DNA of 53,521 nt from Desulfatiglans sp. (GTDB taxonomy: Bacteria; Desulfobacterota; DSM-4660; Desulfatiglandales; HGW-15). Each line of letters starts with the position of its first letter. The stretch's first letter is position 1. Below the pieces are notes generated by a model. The model ran no database searches. It had not been told where the DNA came from and saw only the letters and a program-made list of their open reading frames with translations. The translations under genes were made by a program, and so were the position numbers. Location of the stretch: positions 1 to 53,521 of the forward strand of contig JAAZBV010000043.1 in NCBI GenBank assembly GCA_012513605.1, in the 5' to 3' direction. Below are positions 42,539-51,744 of the stretch, piece by piece.

Positions 42539-43264
42539 TTAACCTTTAGTTCTGCAAAATTTTGATTTTATATTTCTTCTTATTTTTTTATAAGTGTTTT
42601 TTATATCATTTAACAAAAAAGCTGTCTTAAACAAAATGGAATCTTTCAGATTATCATCTATTAAACCTATCGCTTTTTGTTCTGCCTGTAAAAACTTGCA
42701 TAGATTTATCATTATAAATAGTTTTTTAAAAACAGCAGGCCTTTTGAGCCTGAAATCAATAAAGTAGACCTGATCATCTTTTATTAAGAAATTTGTAAGT
42801 TTTGGATCGCTCCTTGTGTATCCCTTGCTATGCAGGATTTGCAGGGATTTTAAGACTTCTGGCAGATTATCATCTGCGGCCTCTCTTCCTTCTATAAAAT
42901 TATAGGCATAAAAACTGTCTACCACCATGCCAAATCTTCTTTTTTGCGCAGCAAAAATGGGGTCTGGAGCATTTAATCCAATATCATTTATTTTTTTTAA
43001 GCTCTCTATAATCCTGAAGGAGTCGCTCCCTCTGAAAAAGGTCAGAAACCTCTCCCCCCATCTTGAGTTTCTATTTCGTGGAATTTTAAAAATAATTTTA
43101 TCAAAATCTTTTATTTTTATTTGAGACACAAAAGAATTTTTATTATCATTATACTCCGAAATTGTCTGATAGCTTTTTGAAAATATACTGTTTAACAAAA
43201 ATATGGCTTTATCTTCATCTATGTTTGAAAGCACTCTGTATTCTTTATAGTTAAAATATTTCAT
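42539..43264 (-). CDS. heptose kinase WaaY/RfaY-like
   Basis: The product is 241 aa from the ATG at 43264; an upstream start at 43318 is possible but has no ribosome-binding site. It resembles the E. coli WaaY layout: KIIFKIPRNRNSRWGERFLTFFRGSDSF near the nucleotide loop, FIEGREA, then SDPKLTNFLIKDDQVYFIDFRLKRP as catalytic and metal loops. The catalytic motif reads TRSDPKLTNF instead of HxD...N. It probably phosphorylates core heptose. It is followed by the GT9 gene five bases later. Confidence 0.7.
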   Translation of the reverse strand: MKYFNYKEYRVLSNIDEDKAIFLLNSIFSKSYQTISEYNDNKNSFVSQIKIKDFDKIIFKIPRNRNSRWGERFLTFFRGSDSFRIIESLKKINDIGLNAPDPIFAAQKRRFGMVVDSFYAYNFIEGREAADDNLPEVLKSLQILHSKGYTRSDPKLTNFLIKDDQVYFIDFRLKRPAVFKKLFIMINLCKFLQAEQKAIGLIDDNLKDSILFKTAFLLNDIKNTYKKIRRNIKSKFCRTKG

Positions 43265-43479
43265 TTTATAATTATTCACGAATAATTTGACGACAGGGCA
43301 GTGGCCTATTATTAACAAAAAGTCTTCATATGAAAAGCTGTTTATTGGGTGAAAAACAAAATTTAAAATTACAGATTGTTGCTACCACATGTTTTTGAGA
43401 AAATCAAAATAATAAATCATATTAAATATGCCCCTGATACAAGTGTAAAATGCACAGGAGAAAAAAACTACTGAAAACC

Positions 43480-43625
43480 TCAATCCGCCAGATAACGGGC
43501 CTTGTAGTCGTTAGCTTGCTCTATCATTATTTGACGAGGATTCTTAATTCTGGTAATTTCATGTGCATTTATCCTGGACCTACTGTGAAAATTAAGTTGG
43601 GAGTGGCACTCTTCTTTACCTGACT
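43480..43625 (-). pseudogene. gene remnant sharing a piece with the LPS kinase gene
   Basis: GTTATCTGGCGGATTGAGG on the minus strand here is identical to part of the kinase gene near 41190, and the flanks are about 70 percent alike. In the kinase frame it reads TRPVIWRIE and then meets stops. In another frame a 48-codon stretch without a start ends at 43480 (ITRIKNPRQIMIEQANDYKA). I cannot identify it. It looks like leftover coding sequence in the 405-base gap before the GT9 gene at 43670; the rest of the gap shows no gene. Confidence 0.4.
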
Positions 43626-43669
43626 ATTTGCGGACTGTTAAAGGAAAAAAATCTATTGGAGAAATTTTT

Positions 43670-44728
43670 ATGGCAAAAAGACCATGGCATTCAATAATCA
43701 GACGTTCCCTGTCTAAATCTTTAAATGCCTTTTTATGCAGGATCATAAATACAAAAATAGAATATGATAAGATTGATGCAAAGGAGATAAACAGGATATT
43801 GATAATCAGGCTCAACCATCGTATTGGCAATGCCCTTTTTTTAACTCCTCTTATTAAGGCCCTGGAAAAAAAGTTGCCCAACGCCAAAATAGATCTCCTA
43901 TTAGGGGCTGATTTCAGTGACCTAATAGGGAGAATGACTAATGTTAACAAAATCTATTGTGCCAATTCCCGCCTTATAAAAAGACCATTCAAGTTATTTG
44001 CTTTAATAAAAGAGCTGAATAAGAATGGGTATGATCTTACTATCTCTCCGGCAAAAAGTTCAGGAAGCAGTAATATTATGCAGGCATCTGTTAAAGCAAG
44101 ATATAAATTAAGTTTTAGAGTGGAAAATATTATTAATTTCGCAAATATTGTTGTTGATTTACCTGAGACAAAACATGCCGCATTATTACCTTTAGCCGTG
44201 ATGGAGGCATTTGCCGGAGAAAGATTAACCTATGAACCATACCTTGATATTTCACTATTTGATGATGAGAAAGCACAAGGTAAAGAGATATTAGCGCAGC
44301 TTATTGGTGAGGATAATATCGATGACAAGACAATAATAGGGATTTTTCGCGATGCCCGATATGAAAAAAAAATAGCTGATAAATACTGGCTGGAATATAT
44401 CAATAAGTTATTAGCAACAGGGAATCCTTATATATTTGTGGATATAATAGCCCCCGACGGAAAGGCTGTCAGTGATGATATAAAATCGATTTCATTTGAA
44501 AATTTAAGAGAACTGGCATCTTTTATGGCTGCTTTGGATTTTTTTATCTGTGCAGACACCGGCCCCATGCATCTGGCATCAGCAGCAAAAACTAACATTA
44601 TTGCCCTGTTTAATAATACATCCCCTGAAGCCTATGGACCTCTTGGTAAAAATGACAGGGTGATTGATATAAATAATAAAAATATGGATGAGGTTTTGGC
44701 TGAAACAGTATCTATTTTAAATTATTAG
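43670..44728 (+). CDS. GT9-family glycosyltransferase
   Basis: The product is 352 aa from the ATG at 43670; GGAG lies nine bases upstream, whereas a TTG 42 bases earlier lacks one. The core begins ILIIRLNHRIGNALFLTPLIKAL, which matches heptosyltransferases except for HRIGN in place of SALGD. The donor-site block is ICADTGPMHLASAAKTNIIALFNNTSPEAYGP. It is probably an LPS-core transferase for heptose or a related sugar. It is rightward, away from the other GT9 operon, and a dispersed repeat starts at its stop codon. Confidence 0.85.
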   Translation: MAKRPWHSIIRRSLSKSLNAFLCRIINTKIEYDKIDAKEINRILIIRLNHRIGNALFLTPLIKALEKKLPNAKIDLLLGADFSDLIGRMTNVNKIYCANSRLIKRPFKLFALIKELNKNGYDLTISPAKSSGSSNIMQASVKARYKLSFRVENIINFANIVVDLPETKHAALLPLAVMEAFAGERLTYEPYLDISLFDDEKAQGKEILAQLIGEDNIDDKTIIGIFRDARYEKKIADKYWLEYINKLLATGNPYIFVDIIAPDGKAVSDDIKSISFENLRELASFMAALDFFICADTGPMHLASAAKTNIIALFNNTSPEAYGPLGKNDRVIDINNKNMDEVLAETVSILNY

Positions 44729-44758
44729 CTTTCAGCTTTCAGCTATCAGCTGTCAGCC
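44727..44758 (-). repeat. 32-nt dispersed repeat, copy 2 (inverted)
   Basis: This is the reverse complement of the segment at 38189-38220 with three mismatches. It overlaps the stop codon of the GT9 gene. Position just after a gene in both cases suggests a dispersed extragenic repeat. Confidence 0.6.
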
Positions 44759-44814
44759 TAATCTCTTTTTTATATGGTTATTGCTAAACACTAATTTAAA
44801 TGAACACCTAAACC

Positions 44815-45801
44815 CTACTCCTTTCCCTGTGGCATTCCAGGCGGGGGCATCCTTCTCATGCCAGGCATTGATTGTCTGGAATTCAGATAATCTTCGAATT
44901 CCTGCATCTGGTCTTCAGATAGGATACTCTTTGCTGTTTCAATGTAAACAGTGTTCAGTATGGCATTATTCCCAGCCCCTTCATTCATTGGCCCCCTGCC
45001 GAATGGCGGCCCTCCCTGAACCATAAGAGTACTATCCTCTCTTCTTGTATCCGGGTCATTTTGTCTGGCATTATACAGGGCTTTAATCAGTTCATTTTGT
45101 TTTTCTTTATCAAGGCTGTTATCTTCAGCCATTACATTAAAGCCCATCAAGAGCATCCTTTCCTGTTCCGAATTCTGATATTCCTTGAAGGCATTAAGTT
45201 CATTAACCGACAAAACCTCTGATAATTTATTATCATATGTTGAGTTAATCTCCTCCATCTGCTGCATGAATGTTTCACTATCCATCATTTCAGGCGAAAA
45301 CCCTCCTCTTCCAGGTCTGGGGAACCTGTTCATCATCTCCATGCGCATCTCGGAAAGCAGGTCATATAATCTGGTTTTGGTCTCTTCAGAGAGGTTGTTT
45401 TCCTCTACAAAGGCATCATATCGGTCTGATAAAAATGCCCTCTGGTTGTTCCTCATCTCAGGACTATTCATGAAATCAGATCTGTCAGGAAAATTAGCGC
45501 TATTCGTAGCCCTGTTTTCTACCTGGATCTCCTGTGTACCTGCAGTTGCTGCTGTTTTAGCTTTTTGAAGAGGAGTAACAGTAGAATCCTGCTTTGCCTT
45601 CATATCAGCAATGAGGGATTCCAGTCTCTTAATCTCTGCCATGTATTTTTCCGGCTCTTCTTGCGGATAAGATTCATTTGCCTTTTCTGCCAATGCAATG
45701 ATGCGTCTGTGCTGAATAACCACTGTTATTGCAAGGGCCATTATTATAACGCCAATGACAGTCCTGGTAAGATTATTTCTTGTATTAACCTCTGTTACCA
45801 T
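44815..45801 (-). CDS. membrane-anchored hypothetical protein
   Basis: The product is 328 aa. One membrane helix near the N-terminus (residues about 13-32, VIGVIIMALAITVVIQ) is followed by a coiled-coil stretch (YMAEIKRLESLIADMKAK). A helical, Met- and Gln-rich periplasmic part follows (EETKTRLYDLLSEMRMEMM, SEVLSVNELNAFKEYQ, ILSEDQMQEFEDYL). The repeated LxxxQ-type helices faintly recall CpxP/Spy-like chaperones, but the match is weak. The tail is rich in Pro, Met and Gly. GAGGGTG precedes the ATG. The 269 bases before the next gene show no other gene. Confidence 0.65.
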   Translation of the reverse strand: MVTEVNTRNNLTRTVIGVIIMALAITVVIQHRRIIALAEKANESYPQEEPEKYMAEIKRLESLIADMKAKQDSTVTPLQKAKTAATAGTQEIQVENRATNSANFPDRSDFMNSPEMRNNQRAFLSDRYDAFVEENNLSEETKTRLYDLLSEMRMEMMNRFPRPGRGGFSPEMMDSETFMQQMEEINSTYDNKLSEVLSVNELNAFKEYQNSEQERMLLMGFNVMAEDNSLDKEKQNELIKALYNARQNDPDTRREDSTLMVQGGPPFGRGPMNEGAGNNAILNTVYIETAKSILSEDQMQEFEDYLNSRQSMPGMRRMPPPGMPQGKE

Positions 45802-46070
45802 TTCACCCTCCTCTAATCACAAAAAGATATTTGAAGCACAGTATATCTTAAAGGGTATTAAGAGATACTGGAGAAGCTGGCATTTATCGGTTAAATCCAG
45901 TAATCGATAGAATCATTTATAAATAAATTTTCATCAGATAAATATCAATATAAATTTGGATTATCCGCCTTTTTCCTGATTTATCCCTCCTCCTAATTTA
46001 CGATTTGACTTGGAAAGAAATTTGCTTTAACCATAGCATAGGAAATATAGATAAATCTGGAGATTTAATA

Positions 46071-46607
46071 ATGGATTACAGAGAGATAGAGGCCCTTGCT
46101 CTTTCCTGTGGCTTTACCCACGTAGGAAAGCTTGATACTGATACTATCAAGGTGCGCAAAGAGGTGCGTGATTCATGCGCAGAGAATAAATGCCATGCCT
46201 ATGGGAAAAACTGGTCATGCCCTCCTGTATGCGGAGAGCTTGATGCCTGTGAGAAGATTATCAGAAGTTATAAACATGGCCTGATCCTTCAGACAAAAGG
46301 GGCGCTTGAGGATTCCTTTGATTTTGAGGCAATGATGGAACTTGAAAAGGTTCACAGAAAGTCCCTTGTAAAATTTAACGATGAGATCAAAAAAGGCTAT
46401 CCTGATGCTCTGGTCATAGGTACAGGCGCCTGTACCCTATGCAGTGAGTGTTCATACCCTGATAATCCCTGCCGTTTTCCCGAAAAGATGATCTCTTCAA
46501 TGGAGGCGTTCGGCATTGTTGTAAGCGATGTATGCACGGCAAACAATATCCCTTATTATTACGGCCCGGGGACACTGACATATGTGGGTTGTGTTCTAAT
46601 CGAATAG
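46071..46607 (+). CDS. DUF2284 metal-binding protein
   Basis: The product is 178 aa from the ATG at 46071, chosen for GGAG nine bases upstream. Two Cys groups are conserved in this family: CAENKCHAYGKNWSCPPVCG with a further Cys (residues about 33-60) and GACTLCSECSYPDNPC (about 122-137). They suggest one or two Fe-S clusters or metal sites. The function is unknown; the family is frequent in anaerobes. It is 19 bases from aroB and co-directional, so an operon is likely. Confidence 0.85.
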   Translation: MDYREIEALALSCGFTHVGKLDTDTIKVRKEVRDSCAENKCHAYGKNWSCPPVCGELDACEKIIRSYKHGLILQTKGALEDSFDFEAMMELEKVHRKSLVKFNDEIKKGYPDALVIGTGACTLCSECSYPDNPCRFPEKMISSMEAFGIVVSDVCTANNIPYYYGPGTLTYVGCVLIE

Positions 46608-46626
46608 ATTTCGTTAAGGAGTATTT

Positions 46627-47655
46627 ATGCGTTGTCTTGAAATAAAAGGCAGTTCAAATGTATCAAAACTCATGGTGGGCGAGAGTTATAAAAATGTGGA
46701 GAAATATCTCCCTTCATCCAATGTTGTAATTGTGGCTGACAGTAATGTGTATAATCTTTATAATGATACATTCCCGCAATATAAGACCATAAAGATTGAT
46801 GCAGATGAAAAGGTGAAAAGCCTTGATACAGTTAGCTTTATCATTAATGAGCTTGTTGAGATGGAGGCAGATAGAGGTCTTTTTTTACTCGGCATAGGCG
46901 GAGGTATTATCTGCGATGTTACAGGGTTTGTGGCATCCATATACATGAGGGGTGTTCCCTTCGGGTTTATATCCTCAACCCTGCTTTCACAGGTGGATGC
47001 AAGTGTAGGAGGGAAGAACGGTGTCAATTTCAAGGGATATAAGAATATAGTCGGGGTTTTCAACCAGCCTGATTTTGTCATATGTGACCCTGATATGCTT
47101 AAAACCCTTCCTGATGAGGAGATACTCAACGGGTGTGCTGAGGTCATTAAGCATGGTGCTATCGCTGATAAAAATCTGTTTGAATACCTTGAGAATAATC
47201 ATAAAGCCATTCTTAAGCTTGATAACGATGTAATTGAGCGCATTGTATATGATTCTATAAAAATAAAATCTGATGTCGTAAACAGGGATGAAAAGGAGAG
47301 AGGGGAAAGAAGGATTCTTAATTTCGGCCATACAATAGGCCATGCAGTGGAAAAGGTTACAGGCGTAAGTCATGGAAAGGCCGTAAGCATTGGTATGTCA
47401 GCGGCAGCAGGCCTTTCAGAAAGCAGGGGTATCCTAACTCAACCTGACAAGGAGAGGATTATTGAACTGATTAAAAACCTGGGGCTTCCTTTTGAATTAA
47501 AGGCGGATAAACAAAGGATACTGGATGCAATGAAGAGGGATAAGAAGAGAGATGGCGGCACCATCCATTTTGTCCTCCTGCATGGAATAGGAAAGGCAGT
47601 AATAGAGGATCTTTCAATAAAAGAGCTTGAGGAATATTTTATATTAACGAAGTAA
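46627..47655 (+). CDS. aroB: 3-dehydroquinate synthase
   Basis: The product is 342 aa. The family blocks are present: GIGGGIICDVTGFVASIYMRG (NAD site), STLLSQVDASVGGKNGVNFKGYKN (active site), GCAEVIKHGAIAD, and ILNFGHTIGHAVE, which supplies metal-binding His. It converts DAHP to 3-dehydroquinate, the second step of the shikimate pathway, using NAD and a divalent metal. AAGGAG precedes the ATG. Its last 17 bases overlap the convergent response regulator gene. Confidence 0.95.
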   Translation: MRCLEIKGSSNVSKLMVGESYKNVEKYLPSSNVVIVADSNVYNLYNDTFPQYKTIKIDADEKVKSLDTVSFIINELVEMEADRGLFLLGIGGGIICDVTGFVASIYMRGVPFGFISSTLLSQVDASVGGKNGVNFKGYKNIVGVFNQPDFVICDPDMLKTLPDEEILNGCAEVIKHGAIADKNLFEYLENNHKAILKLDNDVIERIVYDSIKIKSDVVNRDEKERGERRILNFGHTIGHAVEKVTGVSHGKAVSIGMSAAAGLSESRGILTQPDKERIIELIKNLGLPFELKADKQRILDAMKRDKKRDGGTIHFVLLHGIGKAVIEDLSIKELEEYFILTK

Positions 47656-48019
47656 CCGCTTTCCAGAGCCCCTCAGTATCTATGGGCTTGGGTATGTATT
47701 CATCTGCCTCTGTGTTCATTCCATCTGCATGGGAATATTTTGTGCCCGGCACATGCTCACTCACAGCAGTAAGAAGAATAACCGGAATTTCCCTTGTACT
47801 GGCGCTTGCCTTAAGCTCTGCGCAAAGGGTATACCCATCCTTCCTGGGCATCATTACATCAAGAATAATCAGATCAGGTCTTTTTATTTTTATGGATTCC
47901 TCACCTTCAACGCCGTCATAGGCCTTCCCAACGGTGCAACCCCTGCTTTCAAGCATCAGGGTTATTGTTTCAACCATGTCCGGATCATCATCAATTACCA
48001 GTATATATTTGCTTGTCAT
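47639..48019 (-). CDS. single-domain response regulator
   Basis: The product is 126 aa from the ATG at 48019; GGAGAG just upstream decides this start over one at 48052. It is a receiver domain: VIDDDPD acidic pair, acceptor Asp in LIILDVMMPRKDG, the Thr switch in ILLTA and Lys in YIPKPI. It has no output domain. An insertion (HVPGTKYSHADGMNTEAD) lengthens the loop before the last Lys. It is convergent with aroB with a 17-base overlap. No kinase lies beside it on the same strand. Confidence 0.92.
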   Translation of the reverse strand: MTSKYILVIDDDPDMVETITLMLESRGCTVGKAYDGVEGEESIKIKRPDLIILDVMMPRKDGYTLCAELKASASTREIPVILLTAVSEHVPGTKYSHADGMNTEADEYIPKPIDTEGLWKAVTSLI

Positions 48020-48353
48020 ATTAACTCTCCAATCATTTACGGGATCAGGCATGATCTAAAATTTATATTGGAATTTGTCAACCTGTTCTGTATAAAATTA
48101 TCTCTTTTTCTCCCTGATAATAAGAACATCATTTTTTTCTCGATTATGTCAATATATTGACTAATATAAAATCTTTTATGTCTTTGTGAGGAGGTCCCTT
48201 TCTTAAGAGTATGGTAACAGGCTGATCGCTCAGACGCTGATTGCCAGGTTTTGCAAATATTTACAGGATGTTAAAACACATTTTCCTGAAATCACTTTAT
48301 TTTATTGTCCTTTATTTGACCATTTTCAGGATGAATAAACAAGGATGAGTTAA

Positions 48354-48369
48354 TGGCATGTATATTGCT
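48354..48369 (+). promoter_or_regulatory. sigma-54 promoter of the second hybrid kinase operon
   Basis: TGGCAT (48354-48359), five bases and TTGCT (48365-48369) fit TGGCACN5TTGCW with one mismatch and the exact GG-N10-GC spacing. Initiation near 48380 would give a leader of about 50 nt to the small reading frame at 48430. The other bases of 48020-48353 hold no gene. Confidence 0.75.
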
Positions 48370-48429
48370 TTTACATAAATATTTGGTTCTTTAATTCAAT
48401 AGTATGCATGAAAAATTGGTTCAGCGGAT

Positions 48430-48552
48430 ATGAAAATATTCAACATGAAGTTTATAATATTAATTTCATTTATATCAGTTTTGCCTTATGCAGGCGATTT
48501 AACCCCGCAATCTGATCTTATTAAACAGATGGATGTTATTGTCGTGGAGTAG
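48430..48552 (+). CDS. 40-aa secreted-type peptide or gene remnant
   Basis: The peptide (MKIFNMKFIILISFISVLPYA at the start, cut by the next residues GDLTPQSD) looks like a signal peptide plus about 20 residues, ending ...VIVVE. It lies between a sigma-54 promoter and the hybrid kinase and ends three bases before the kinase GTG, so its translation could feed the kinase. It may also be the first part of a lost periplasmic binding-protein gene. The ribosome-binding site is weak. Confidence 0.4.
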   Translation: MKIFNMKFIILISFISVLPYAGDLTPQSDLIKQMDVIVVE

Positions 48553-48555
48553 GCT

Positions 48556-51500
48556 GTGAATTTATCAAAACACATAAAAGAGATAAAGGGGTTGCCTGTA
48601 GTTATCCTGATTATAAGCCTGTTTCTTTCGGCTATAACCTTTATGATAATAAGGGAGAAGGAGCATCTTCTTCAAAGGGAATATATTATAAATACAACTG
48701 ACCGTGGAGCCAGATATCTTGAACTGGTGGGTTCACATGCCATATCTATAATAGGTCTGTTAAATTCATTTTATAATTCATCTGATTCTATAACCAGGGA
48801 TGAATTTAAACACTTTGCAACTGATCTCCTGAAGACCTACCCCTTTTTAGAGACCCTTGAATGGGTCCCCAGGGTTAAGAACATTGAGAGGCATGCATTT
48901 GAACAACAGGCCCGTAGAGATGGGATTGAAAACTACCTGTTCTTATACCGTGGTAAGGATAACATGATGTACCCGGCAAAGGAAAAGGATGAATACTTCC
49001 CGGTATATTATATTGAGCCCTATTCTGGGAATGATCAGACAATAGGTTATGATCTCTCTACAAACAAAAAGATTTTTGCAGCGATGAGTCAATCATCTGA
49101 GATAGGCAAGGTGGTGGCAATCAGCCATTATGATATGACCGGTCAGGCTGATTCCAGGGAAAAACTCCTCCTGATTACACCTGTGTATGATGAAAATGGC
49201 ACATCATTCATATCATCAGGCGGTAAACAGGGGCTGACAGGTTTTCTGTTGGGGGCGATAAATTTCAGGGAGATGGTTGAGGATGCATTCAGGCACCTAG
49301 GTTTTACAGGGGTCTCATCCCATTTTTACGATATCACGGATGGATCTGGCGACGCATCATTGATTATGTCAGTAAACCAGCCAAACACAGATAATGCACC
49401 CATTAAAAAAACCGATTTGAATTTACTGATAGCTCAAAAAGGTTTGGATAGATCAGGAAAAGCTTTTTTCAGGAGATGTCATACCTTCAGGCTTGGCGAA
49501 AGGGAATGGGCAGTAGTTTCTATCTTTCAAAAGGGGCTGCTTGAAAAATACCTTACCTATCAACCGGCTGTTGCTGGTTTCATAACCCTCTTAATAGGCA
49601 GTATGCTTTCCTATCTCTTTTATCTCCAGATAAAAAAAAGGTCTGTTATCGAGCAAGAGGTTAAGGAGAGGACAATAGACCTTGAGGAATATCAGAAACA
49701 GCTTATGGAAACCAACCGCGAGCTTGAAAAATCTATCCTATATTCAAATGAGATGGTAGTTAAGGCTGAGATAGCAAACAGCGCCAAAAGTCAATTCCTG
49801 GCGAATATGAGCCATGAGATCAGGACCCCAATGAACGGCATAATCGGTATGACCGGGCTTCTGATGCAGACAGAACTTAATAATGAACAGAGAAATTATT
49901 TGGATGTAATAGATACAAGCGGCAATTCACTCCTCTCTCTTATAGATGATATCCTTGATTTTTCAAAGATTGAGGCAGGCATGCTTGAGATTGAGACCAT
50001 AGATTTTGATCTGCGTGCCCTCATGGAAGATACAGTTGAAATGATATCACTAAAGGCACAGGAAAAGGGGCTTGAGCTTACATCGTTTATATCACCGGAG
50101 GTACCACTTCATCTGAAGGGTGACCCCGGACGTCTGAGGCAGATACTTGTTAACCTGATGGGAAATGCAGTAAAATTTACCCATCATGGAGAGGTATCGG
50201 TTCAGGTTACGCTTGAAGATAGAGAGGACAAGATAGCATCCCTGGATTTTAGAATTTCTGACACTGGTATTGGCATTCCCCGTTCAAGAATAGCCATCCT
50301 TTTTTCCGCCTTTACCCAGGTAGACGGCTCTACGACAAGAAAATATGGCGGAACAGGGCTTGGTCTTGCAATATCAAAGCAGCTTGTTGAGTTGATGGGA
50401 GGGAAGATAGGTGTTGAAAGTGATGAGGGCCTTGGCTCTACATTCAGGTTCACATTAAAATTTGGAATAAATGATAATATTGATACCCAGGATATCAATT
50501 ACCAGATTGACCTGAAAAATAAAAGGATACTAATAGTTGATGATCACAAAACCAACCGCCTGATTCTGAGCACACTCTTAAACTCCTGGGGTGCCCATAC
50601 CCTTGAGGCCCCTGACGGGTCAAGCGCCCTTGATATAATCCATAGATTTACATCAGAAGGTGTTACGATTGATGCGGCTATTCTTGATATGCAGATGCCT
50701 GAAATGGATGGAGAAGAGCTGGCAAGAAAGATAAAGGAAGATAAGGAGACTGGCGATATTGCACTGATCCTGATGTCCTCTTCAGGGCACCTTGGTGAAA
50801 ATGAAAAACTTAAAAAAGCGGGATTTTCAGCATGCCTTTTAAAGCCTGTGCGCCAGAGCCAGCTTTTTGATTCTATTTCAATGGCCCTAGGTCAAAAGAT
50901 TGCACTTGATATTGATAAGGGCATTTTATCACAACCTGTAAAAGATGATAATACTGTTCAGCATGAGAGAAAGCACCATTTCAGGATCCTGCTTGCTGAT
51001 GACTCGATAACAAATCAGGCAGTTGCAGCGGCTATACTGAACAAGCTGGGGTACAGGGTGGATACTGTGATAAACGGCGCTGAAGCCATAAATGCTTTAA
51101 AGAAAAATAATTACCATATTGTCCTTATGGATTGCCAGATGCCTGATATGGATGGTTATGAGACCACTAGAAGGATCAGGAAAAACGATGACGGGGTGAA
51201 AAACCCACATATCCCGGTAATTGCACTTACTGCAAATGCCTTGAAAGGTGACCGGGAAAAATGCCTGAATGCAGGCATGAATGATTATCTCAGTAAACCA
51301 ATAGATCCGCTGGTTCTAAGGGATAAGCTTGAAAGATGGCTTCTGAATAAGGGGATCGTGGAGGAATTTCCCAATGAAAATTATCCTGATAAAAGTGATG
51401 CCCCTGAACTGAGTGTATTTGATTATGAAATTCTTCTTGAAAGATTAATGGGAGATAAAGAGCTTACCGATATAGTCCTACAGGGTTTCTTAAAGGATAT

Positions 51501-51744
51501 ACCGGCCCAGATGGCTGATCTCAAAATAATAGTAGAGGAAGGAGATCATGCTTTAGCAGGAGTCCTCTCACACAAGATCAAAGGGGCATCAGCAAATATA
51601 GCTAGCCCTTCTTTACAGCGGATCGCAAGTGACATGGAAAAGGCCGGCGAGTCAGGGGATCTGGAAAACCTGAAAAACCTTATGGCAAGGCTTGAAAAGG
51701 AATTTGATAAATTTAGACTTGAGACAGGAAAAAGGAATCCATGA
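48556..51744 (+). CDS. hybrid histidine kinase: CHASE-HisKA-HATPase-REC-REC-HPt
   Basis: The product is 1062 aa with a GTG start; GGAG lies eight bases upstream. A first membrane helix (about 13-33) and a second (about 335-355) enclose a CHASE-like domain ([31 protein letters not shown]). HisKA has His420 ([12 protein letters not shown]). HATPase has DTGIGIP and [10 protein letters not shown]. Both receivers are intact: Asp711 ([12 protein letters not shown]) and Asp859 ([11 protein letters not shown]). HPt His1006 lies in [10 protein letters not shown]. It is a paralogue of the kinase at 34061 without the PAS domain. It overlaps the REC-GGDEF gene by four bases (ATGA), so the phosphorelay probably feeds that diguanylate cyclase. 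The operon has a sigma-54 promoter. Confidence 0.95.
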   Translation: MNLSKHIKEIKGLPVVILIISLFLSAITFMIIREKEHLLQREYIINTTDRGARYLELVGSHAISIIGLLNSFYNSSDSITRDEFKHFATDLLKTYPFLETLEWVPRVKNIERHAFEQQARRDGIENYLFLYRGKDNMMYPAKEKDEYFPVYYIEPYSGNDQTIGYDLSTNKKIFAAMSQSSEIGKVVAISHYDMTGQADSREKLLLITPVYDENGTSFISSGGKQGLTGFLLGAINFREMVEDAFRHLGFTGVSSHFYDITDGSGDASLIMSVNQPNTDNAPIKKTDLNLLIAQKGLDRSGKAFFRRCHTFRLGEREWAVVSIFQKGLLEKYLTYQPAVAGFITLLIGSMLSYLFYLQIKKRSVIEQEVKERTIDLEEYQKQLMETNRELEKSILYSNEMVVKAEIANSAKSQFLANMSHEIRTPMNGIIGMTGLLMQTELNNEQRNYLDVIDTSGNSLLSLIDDILDFSKIEAGMLEIETIDFDLRALMEDTVEMISLKAQEKGLELTSFISPEVPLHLKGDPGRLRQILVNLMGNAVKFTHHGEVSVQVTLEDREDKIASLDFRISDTGIGIPRSRIAILFSAFTQVDGSTTRKYGGTGLGLAISKQLVELMGGKIGVESDEGLGSTFRFTLKFGINDNIDTQDINYQIDLKNKRILIVDDHKTNRLILSTLLNSWGAHTLEAPDGSSALDIIHRFTSEGVTIDAAILDMQMPEMDGEELARKIKEDKETGDIALILMSSSGHLGENEKLKKAGFSACLLKPVRQSQLFDSISMALGQKIALDIDKGILSQPVKDDNTVQHERKHHFRILLADDSITNQAVAAAILNKLGYRVDTVINGAEAINALKKNNYHIVLMDCQMPDMDGYETTRRIRKNDDGVKNPHIPVIALTANALKGDREKCLNAGMNDYLSKPIDPLVLRDKLERWLLNKGIVEEFPNENYPDKSDAPELSVFDYEILLERLMGDKELTDIVLQGFLKDIPAQMADLKIIVEEGDHALAGVLSHKIKGASANIASPSLQRIASDMEKAGESGDLENLKNLMARLEKEFDKFRLETGKRNP

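Noticed and set aside
43604-43619. TGGCAC followed by TTTAC before the GT9 gene
   Set aside because: The -24 box is perfect but the invariant GC of the -12 box is absent.
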